From: Akkermansia muciniphila
GTDB lineage: Bacteria; Verrucomicrobiota; Verrucomicrobiia; Limisphaerales; UBA9464
NCBI GenBank assembly: GCA_945883815.1
Contig: CAMCYJ010000006.1
Span: 1 to 64,000 of the forward strand
Direction of reading: 5' to 3'
Length of the DNA: 64,000 bases
This document shows, in pieces, positions 58,141 to 64,000 of the stretch (position 1 is its first letter; the number at the start of each line of letters is the position of its first letter). The notes below the pieces were generated by a model that worked only from the letters and a program-made list of their open reading frames with translations, did no database searches and was not told the DNA's origin. The translations under genes were made by a program, and so were the position numbers.

Positions 58141-58530
58141 TCAGGAGTAGGAACTCCAGGCCGAGCGCGCCACCGGAGCGTAGGAGCGGACTTGGCGGAG
58201 TTGGCGACTGGACCGATCCAGTTCCGCTTCCTCCGCCAAGGCTCGGCAACGGACTTGTGCGAGGGTTTCGCCGTTCTGGTTCTCAAGGTCGATCAGCGAC
58301 GCCACCTCACGGCGAAGTCGCTGTTCCACCTCGGGCCAATTGCCTCCCGTTGTGCTCAAGTGCTCCCGAGCGGCCTGAGTGAACAGAATAATCCGCCCCT
58401 GAAGTTCCATCTTGGCCCGCTGGCAAGAATTCACCCCAGACCAATCGGCACCGCGGATGGCATCGCCTTCGCGCACTGTCCAATCGCGCCACTCTTCATA
58501 GGTCTTGAACAAGTCGTTACACGCGCTCAT
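58141..58530 (-). CDS. Small hypothetical protein upstream-linked to fliS (possible flagellar chaperone)
   Basis: MSACNDLFKTYEEWRDWTVREGDAI...; helical, follows fliS on the same strand. Confidence 0.55.
   Translation of the reverse strand: MSACNDLFKTYEEWRDWTVREGDAIRGADWSGVNSCQRAKMELQGRIILFTQAAREHLSTTGGNWPEVEQRLRREVASLIDLENQNGETLAQVRCRALAEEAELDRSSRQLRQVRSYAPVARSAWSSYS
58191..58240. repeat. Nested palindrome inside the 3' end of the CDS, sharing core GGACCGATCC with the arrays
   Basis: CTTGGCGGAG (58191-58200)/CTCCGCCAAG (58231-58240) enclosing CTGGA-CCGA-TCCAG (58208-58221). Confidence 0.8.
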
Positions 58531-58643
58531 GTGAGTAGCTTTTGAGAAGTCATCCAACGAGATGGCTTCAGTTCAGGGGTTGGCCGGGTTGTGTTGGATC
58601 GACTGCTTGGGATCAAAGGTTGGTGGTCAACCATTGGTCGCCA

Positions 58644-59081
58644 TTAAGCGGCCTGGAGTTGGCGTTCTGCTTGGACATCCACGGTATTGGCCGAGTTGCC
58701 CGACAGCATCTCAGCCCAAGCTCCGCGGATCACCGAGAGCAGACGAATCACCGTTTGAACACCGGCAGGATCTTTCTGCAGGTTGCTCTGAGAGAGCTGC
58801 AGATCGTAGTAGTTGTAGAGACGCCGCATGGTGGCGGCGAACTCGCCTCCCTGCTCCATGTTGAGCGACATGTTCAACTCCCGGAGGATCTCCTGAGCCT
58901 TGAGGATGTTGTTGTTGATCGCGAGGTTGGAATCCAAGGGGTCGTCGAGGTCGAAGCCGATCAGCGCCTTGTCAAGGAAGCGCAGGGCTCCATCGAACAG
59001 CATTAGGACCAATTGTCCTGGCGTCGCGGTCTTCGTGGCGACTTGTCGGTAGGATTGCCAGGGATTAGCGTTGTATCTCAT
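58644..59081 (-). CDS. fliS: Flagellar export chaperone FliS
   Basis: YRQVATKTATPGQLVLMLFDGALRFLDKA...NNNILKAQEILRELNMSLNMEQGGEFAATMRRLYNYYDLQL. Confidence 0.93.
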   Translation of the reverse strand: MRYNANPWQSYRQVATKTATPGQLVLMLFDGALRFLDKALIGFDLDDPLDSNLAINNNILKAQEILRELNMSLNMEQGGEFAATMRRLYNYYDLQLSQSNLQKDPAGVQTVIRLLSVIRGAWAEMLSGNSANTVDVQAERQLQAA

Positions 59082-59255
59082 GGATGAATGAGTTGGGCGG
59101 AACGTATGGGAAAAGGTTTTTGAGACGCAGGGGCTTTGAGGTGCTTGGATTTTGAGGCCCAGGTATGCTCGATTCAGGATTCCCTAGAAGTGCTCGTTCT
59201 GGGAATGCGTGGCTAGCAACGGCTCGGACCAATTTGGTATTAGATCGGTATTACA

Positions 59256-59528
59256 TCAGAGGGCCATGGGGCCCTTCATTTTCACGGCCAGCAGATCGGA
59301 GAGCTGTCGAATGGTCTTGGTTGGAGGGTAGTCGACATTGTTCGCCAAATCTTTGGCGTTTCGGACTTTGTCCGGGCGGCTACTGGGCAGGTTGTCCAGA
59401 GCGCCTCGTAGGGCGTCAGTCTGGGAGAAGTCCTGATCATTGAGCGCCGGAGCAGTGGCTTCGCGGCGAGTCGTACTGCGCTGTACTTTCGACGTAGAGT
59501 CGAGGGTGCCTGTGCGTTGGATGTCCAT
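59256..59528 (-). CDS. flgM: FlgM-like anti-sigma-28 factor
   Basis: SSRPDKVRNAKDLANNVDYPPTKTIRQLSDLLAVKM resembles the FlgM C-terminal region; flagellar context. Confidence 0.65.
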   Translation of the reverse strand: MDIQRTGTLDSTSKVQRSTTRREATAPALNDQDFSQTDALRGALDNLPSSRPDKVRNAKDLANNVDYPPTKTIRQLSDLLAVKMKGPMAL

Positions 59529-59625
59529 GTTTTCTCACTTTCTAGGCAGGCGCGGTTGATTCCTGTTATCCCCCAAGTACCAACCACATCAGGGACATCG
59601 GTCGGTGACAAAAAAACTTGAGGCA

Positions 59626-60300
59626 TCATCGTTGGGGTAAGGTCTTCCAGACAGTTTGCGCAGTGTATCGACAGAAGCGGGAGGGAGAGCGCAGGTCGGC
59701 TTGCGGGTCAGCCAACTCCGGGGATCCGGTGTGATGACTTCTGAAGTAGTCGCGGGCCGATCGGGCGACCTCAGCTTGAGAGGCATCGAAGGTTTCATCG
59801 ACCGACCACAGGGTCCGTCCCTGATCGGCGGTGACCAGTCGCAGCTCCCACCCGATGGCCACTGGAGGGAACGGGCGATAACTGGCGATCTGGACAAAGA
59901 GCACGCCGTCGGCCGAATGGGCCGATTGGATCCGCGTCAGCAGGTCGGCGGGAAGGGTTTCTCCAGCCGAGAAGGAGTCCTTGCCAAATCCGCGGCGCAA
60001 TTCTTCCGGAGTGGCTTTGATGACCTCGAACCGGTGGATCTTTCGCAGCTCCTCCTCCAGGATTTGCGCCAGTTGGTTGCGGTGGTCGAGGGTTGCCAGG
60101 TCGGGGGTCGAGACGGTTACCGGCAACAGGACAACCCGTTGCAAGTCTGCTGGAAGGGACTCCACGGCGCGGTACACATTCTTGAGCTCGAAGCGTGCTC
60201 CGAGTTCAGGTAGCGACGGTTTGGGTGTCTGGCACCCTCCGAGGAGGATTCCCAGGGCCAGGAGCCAGAGGCGAGGCGGATTCAGGGTTTTCATGGGCAA
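59626..60300 (-). CDS. Hypothetical lipoprotein in the flagellar neighbourhood
   Basis: LWLLALGILLGGCQTPKP lipobox; VVLLPVTVST...QILEEELRKIHRFEVIKAT. Confidence 0.7.
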   Translation of the reverse strand: MPMKTLNPPRLWLLALGILLGGCQTPKPSLPELGARFELKNVYRAVESLPADLQRVVLLPVTVSTPDLATLDHRNQLAQILEEELRKIHRFEVIKATPEELRRGFGKDSFSAGETLPADLLTRIQSAHSADGVLFVQIASYRPFPPVAIGWELRLVTADQGRTLWSVDETFDASQAEVARSARDYFRSHHTGSPELADPQADLRSPSRFCRYTAQTVWKTLPQR

Positions 60301-60309
60301 TGGAACTGC

Positions 60310-63300
60310 TCAATTTTCTGGGCCGGATTCGGCGACCACCTGATCGATCAGACGAGCTGCCGAAGGCAGAGCCTGACGAAGCGTGCCGATTCGCTGGTGC
60401 AAGGCTTGGACCCAGCCGTCGAGACCCAGTTCCACCGACTGCCGGTAACGCCGGATGAGATCCTGGCTGACAGCCACTTCGCGGTCTGGCGGCAGGGCTG
60501 ACAGGGGCTCGCCAGCGAACAGGCGGCAAAGGATGAGGGCGCTGGAACTGGCAGCGTCGTTGGTCCGTGATACTTCGCTCCAGAGAGGTAGTGCCTCGTG
60601 GACATGCCCGTTGAGCAAGAGGGTCTCCGCCCGCTGCCGCTGCAAGTTGGGATTGTCGGGCAGGTGCTTGAGGGCCTCGCTGCTCCAGTCGAGGGCGAAC
60701 TCCAGGGTGTCGCGTTGGCGGAGCGAGAGGGCTCCTCCAGACTCCCAGACCTTGGCTTGCTTGGGGTTCTGCTGAATGCCCTCGTGCAGCAGGGTGAGGG
60801 CTGGGATGATTTGGCCCTCCTCTGCTTGGAAGGCAGCGAACTCCACCCGTGCCGCCTCGTTGAGAGGGTCGTCTTGAAGGGCTTGTTCGAAAGCCTTCCG
60901 TGCCTCGGCCTTGCGTCCGAGCTTTCGCAGTGCATGAGCCAGGCAGTGGGCCGGGGTTGCGCTTCGGATGTCGTGATGGATGGGAGTGAGGGCTGGTTGG
61001 TTGCGCAAGCTCAAGCATTGCTGGAGGTGGGTGACACAAGGTTCCCAGTTCTTGAGCGCCGAATGAGCCAGGCCCATGATGAAGTGCTGTGAGGCCGTGC
61101 GAGCCTTGGGGGCAATGGCTCGGTCGTTGAAAAGATTGATGACCTCCTGGTGGAGTTGGAGGGTCAACAAGTGCGAAGCGTACTGGGTGAGCAACACTTC
61201 CCTCAGCTCCGGTGGCGTCTGGGCGTAGGGTAGCTGCAGCATGGCCGTGTAGGCCTGCTGATAATAATCGATGCCATAGCCATTCTGGCCCGATCGCCAC
61301 AATTCCAGCCCCAGGTTCATGAGCAAGTTGACGTCGTTGGGGTATTCCTCGTTGGCTTGTTCCAGGAGGCGGATGTTCCGCTGGATCTTGTCCCGGCTTT
61401 TGACCACCTCGGCTTGATAGCCATGGTGGATGAGTTGTGCGTCGCCGAAGAGGTTCTCCATCGACCACTTCTCACGGTTCAGTTCGAGGCTGGCGTAAAC
61501 CTGTTCATGGATCCGGCTCACGTAGAACTGCTGGGGTGCATTGCGGAACAGGCGCGGCACTTGGCTGACACCGTCGCCTTCGCGACCGACGTCCACCAGG
61601 GGCAGCCGGTATGCGATCACGTTGGGTCGAGTCAGGAGCGCACGCAGCGCCGCGTGGTGCGCCGTGGAAACTTCTTCGTCGGCATCCAGGATCAAGACCC
61701 AGTCGCCACGGGCGTGCAGCAGGGCCGCATTGCGGGCAGCACTGAAGTCGTTGTCCCAGGCTCGGAAATGGACTTCGGCGCCGTGGTTGCGGGCGATTTC
61801 CACGGTCCGGTCGGTGGATCCGGTGTCCACCAGGATGAGTTGATCGGCCAGGCCGCGAATGGATTGGAGGCATCCGTCGAGGAATCTCTCCTCGTTCTTG
61901 GCGATGAGGCAGACCGACAGGCGTGGGGGTAAGCCCTCGCGCAATGGGGGCTCGCTCAATTCGGCCGTGGGTTTTTCAGCCCCACCGGCAATGCCGGAGA
62001 GTTGTCGCTTGGCGGGCTTCCAATTGGGTGCCAAAGCAACGGCTTTCTGGGCGCATCGCCGGGCCAGGGTTCGATGACCCGCGCTGACGGCCACCTCGCT
62101 CAGGAAGACCCAGCCTTCCGGGTGGAAGGGGCGTTCTTCGATGGCTGTGCAGGCAAGTCGCCAGGCGTCCGGTATGTTCTTGGATTTGAAGGCGTCCCGG
62201 GCGGCCAAGAGATCTCCCTGGAAGGAAACCTCGGGCAAGGTCAACGGACGCTCCGATCGGGCGAGGCGTGCCTTCTCTTCCATCCGGGCAGCGCGGCGGG
62301 TCACCAACTCCCGGGCAAAACGGGCGGCGGTTTGCGCGGCGTTTTTCCAGGTCCAATGGGCTGCCACATGCTCTGCGCCCTGCTGGGCCCGTTGCCGCCA
62401 CTGCGGCGCTTGCTCCACGGCTTTGCGGAGGGCCAGGCACAGGGCCTCTGGATCGGGGCTCAACCACCAGCCGCGATGGTCCAGTTTTAGGCCGCTCACT
62501 TCGTTGCCGACAAATTCTCGAGTGGCCGGGATGCGATGGACGAACTCATCAGTGGCGAAGTCGTCAGTCGACCCACCGCCGGTGCAAATCACGGGCAGCG
62601 CGCAGGCCATCGCTTCGAGCACCGGGAGCCCGAAGCCCTCGCCGCGGTACGGGTGCACCAGGCAGTCGCAGGCGGTGTAGAGCCCTGCCAGTTCGCGCTC
62701 GGGCAACTCCTCATCGAGATACACGATCTCCGGCGCTGTAGGGTCGGCCTGAGCCGCTTGGATCTGCTCGGACAGGGTCTGACCCTGGTAGGCCGATTTG
62801 CCGCCGAAGTCCTTGATCACCAAGCACACGTCGTCGGAGCGACGGAAGGTTTTCAGATAAGTCTCCAACAACAGGTCCGACCCCTTGCGAGCGATGGTTC
62901 CGCCGACAAAGAGGAACTTGAAGCGCTTGCTCGTGGCGATGGGGGTGGGGGCGGCCCCGGGATGATGAACCGCGGGATTGTAGCCGTTGGGCAGCACCCG
63001 GAGTTTTTCTCTCGGGATACCCGCCTGCAGGTACAAACTCCGGACGTAGCGGCTGGGGCACCAAATCTCATCCACAGCCTGCGCCTTCTCTGCCCACTCG
63101 GCGGGGATGGATCCGAATTCCCAAGGCTGGATGAGCACCCAGGCGCCGTGCTCCGGGCGACGCCAGTCCGGTGGCCAGGCGTGACGCAGGGTGATTGCGG
63201 TTTCCGAGGGGGAGCGCCGTTGAACTCGCTGGGCCCAGCCCTTTAGATCGGGTGAGACGAACTTGGCGGACGCTGCGTCCGTCGAGACGGCGACAGCCCG

Positions 63301-64000
63301 GAACCGGGGCTCTTGGTTGAGCCCGTGGATCAGGGAGCGGTTCACATGCGACAGGGAGCCCAGATCGAGGAAGGATCCCTCCAGCGACAGGGTGAGCGTG
63401 GTGTTAGGCGCTGCGTTGGGCCCTGCGAAAATGGGCGCGCTCGTTGCATCCGGCCCATGGAGATCGACCACCCGTGCCGGTGGCAATTGCGGTGAGATCA
63501 ACGAGCGCTCGATGGCTTGCAACCGATGGATTACCACATCGGCCACGGCCTCCCGGCTGTAATGGCGGGCCATGTGTTCGCGGGCCGCCTGGCCCTTGGC
63601 GCGGGCTTCTTCCGGATGGGTGAACACGCGGCGCATCAAGGTGCGCAGGTGGGACTCCGACGGATTGGCCCAGCGGTGTCCTTTGTAGTGCCAGAGCTCG
63701 GGTTCGAGACCCCGGGCTTCGACCAGTTCGTAGTCGAGCAGGTAGCTCGTCTCGTCCGACATGAACTCGGTATTGGCACTCCAATTTGTTGCGATGACCG
63801 GCCGCTCCATGAGCATGGCCTCGTGCTGAGGGCGTCCCCAGCCCTCGCCTCGGCTCGGAGCCACGTAGCAGTCGCAGGCGAGGTACAGGCCTGGCAATTG
63901 GTCGCTGGGCACCTGGTCGGCGATGAGTTCGATGCGGGGTAGCTTTTTCCCCTCCAATCCTAGCGATGCAGTGAACGTTCGGATCCGTTGCCAGATCGCC
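60310..64000 (-). CDS. Very large multi-domain glycosyltransferase (GT4-like x2, GT2-like, TPR); 5' end outside the window
   Basis: Two YxACDCxVxPxRGEGxGxPxxEAM GT4-like motifs, [39 protein letters not shown]2-like domain, C-terminal TPRs; frame stays open from the annotated TTG (63957) to 64000. Confidence 0.88.
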   Translation of the reverse strand, partial: AIWQRIRTFTASLGLEGKKLPRIELIADQVPSDQLPGLYLACDCYVAPSRGEGWGRPQHEAMLMERPVIATNWSANTEFMSDETSYLLDYELVEARGLEPELWHYKGHRWANPSESHLRTLMRRVFTHPEEARAKGQAAREHMARHYSREAVADVVIHRLQAIERSLISPQLPPARVVDLHGPDATSAPIFAGPNAAPNTTLTLSLEGSFLDLGSLSHVNRSLIHGLNQEPRFRAVAVSTDAASAKFVSPDLKGWAQRVQRRSPSETAITLRHAWPPDWRRPEHGAWVLIQPWEFGSIPAEWAEKAQAVDEIWCPSRYVRSLYLQAGIPREKLRVLPNGYNPAVHHPGAAPTPIATSKRFKFLFVGGTIARKGSDLLLETYLKTFRRSDDVCLVIKDFGGKSAYQGQTLSEQIQAAQADPTAPEIVYLDEELPERELAGLYTACDCLVHPYRGEGFGLPVLEAMACALPVICTGGGSTDDFATDEFVHRIPATREFVGNEVSGLKLDHRGWWLSPDPEALCLALRKAVEQAPQWRQRAQQGAEHVAAHWTWKNAAQTAARFARELVTRRAARMEEKARLARSERPLTLPEVSFQGDLLAARDAFKSKNIPDAWRLACTAIEERPFHPEGWVFLSEVAVSAGHRTLARRCAQKAVALAPNWKPAKRQLSGIAGGAEKPTAELSEPPLREGLPPRLSVCLIAKNEERFLDGCLQSIRGLADQLILVDTGSTDRTVEIARNHGAEVHFRAWDNDFSAARNAALLHARGDWVLILDADEEVSTAHHAALRALLTRPNVIAYRLPLVDVGREGDGVSQVPRLFRNAPQQFYVSRIHEQVYASLELNREKWSMENLFGDAQLIHHGYQAEVVKSRDKIQRNIRLLEQANEEYPNDVNLLMNLGLELWRSGQNGYGIDYYQQAYTAMLQLPYAQTPPELREVLLTQYASHLLTLQLHQEVINLFNDRAIAPKARTASQHFIMGLAHSALKNWEPCVTHLQQCLSLRNQPALTPIHHDIRSATPAHCLAHALRKLGRKAEARKAFEQALQDDPLNEAARVEFAAFQAEEGQIIPALTLLHEGIQQNPKQAKVWESGGALSLRQRDTLEFALDWSSEALKHLPDNPNLQRQRAETLLLNGHVHEALPLWSEVSRTNDAASSSALILCRLFAGEPLSALPPDREVAVSQDLIRRYRQSVELGLDGWVQALHQRIGTLRQALPSAARLIDQVVAESGPEN

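Noticed and set aside
1-64000. tRNA or rRNA genes
   Set aside because: No cloverleaf or rRNA-like conserved stretch was recognised by eye; a tRNAscan/Infernal run would be needed to exclude them.

Overview
The window is high-GC bacterial chromosome whose gene content most resembles a Verrucomicrobiota/PVC-type genome; that placement is inference from protein families and was not searched. Most of it is housekeeping and respiratory genes: a flotillin/SPFH C-terminal fragment, DUF3160, ileS, a complete Alternative Complex III operon (ActA-F) running straight into a ccoS-like gene and cbb3 oxidase genes, ftsB-like, adenine deaminase, a flippase and GT9, rpsU, system II cytochrome c biogenesis (ResB/CcsA), RidA, folC, MoxR, RdgB, a feoA-feoA-feoB locus, a class V aminotransferase, a pair of ABC exporters, sufE/thiG-like genes, and a flagellar accessory block (fliS, flgM-like) beside a very large glycosyltransferase. 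The least explained part is 51-58.3 kb. There, seven copies of a ~135 bp nested-palindrome repeat form three short arrays (2+3+2 copies) in intergenic gaps. Two of the arrays, plus a 43 bp direct repeat ending in GGGGACAGGCT, bracket a VapBC-like toxin-antitoxin pair. Other items worth a second look: an HTH plus TPR-like/FGE-sulfatase-fold gene pair in an AT-richer pocket, a duplicated TTGTCG direct-repeat element upstream of both feoA genes, a Cys-rich second FeoA, an 11-bp tandem repeat over the ileS stop codon, and a monoheme CcoP-like subunit in the ACIII-cbb3 cluster. All calls come from reading the sequence and translated ORFs; no database search was run.
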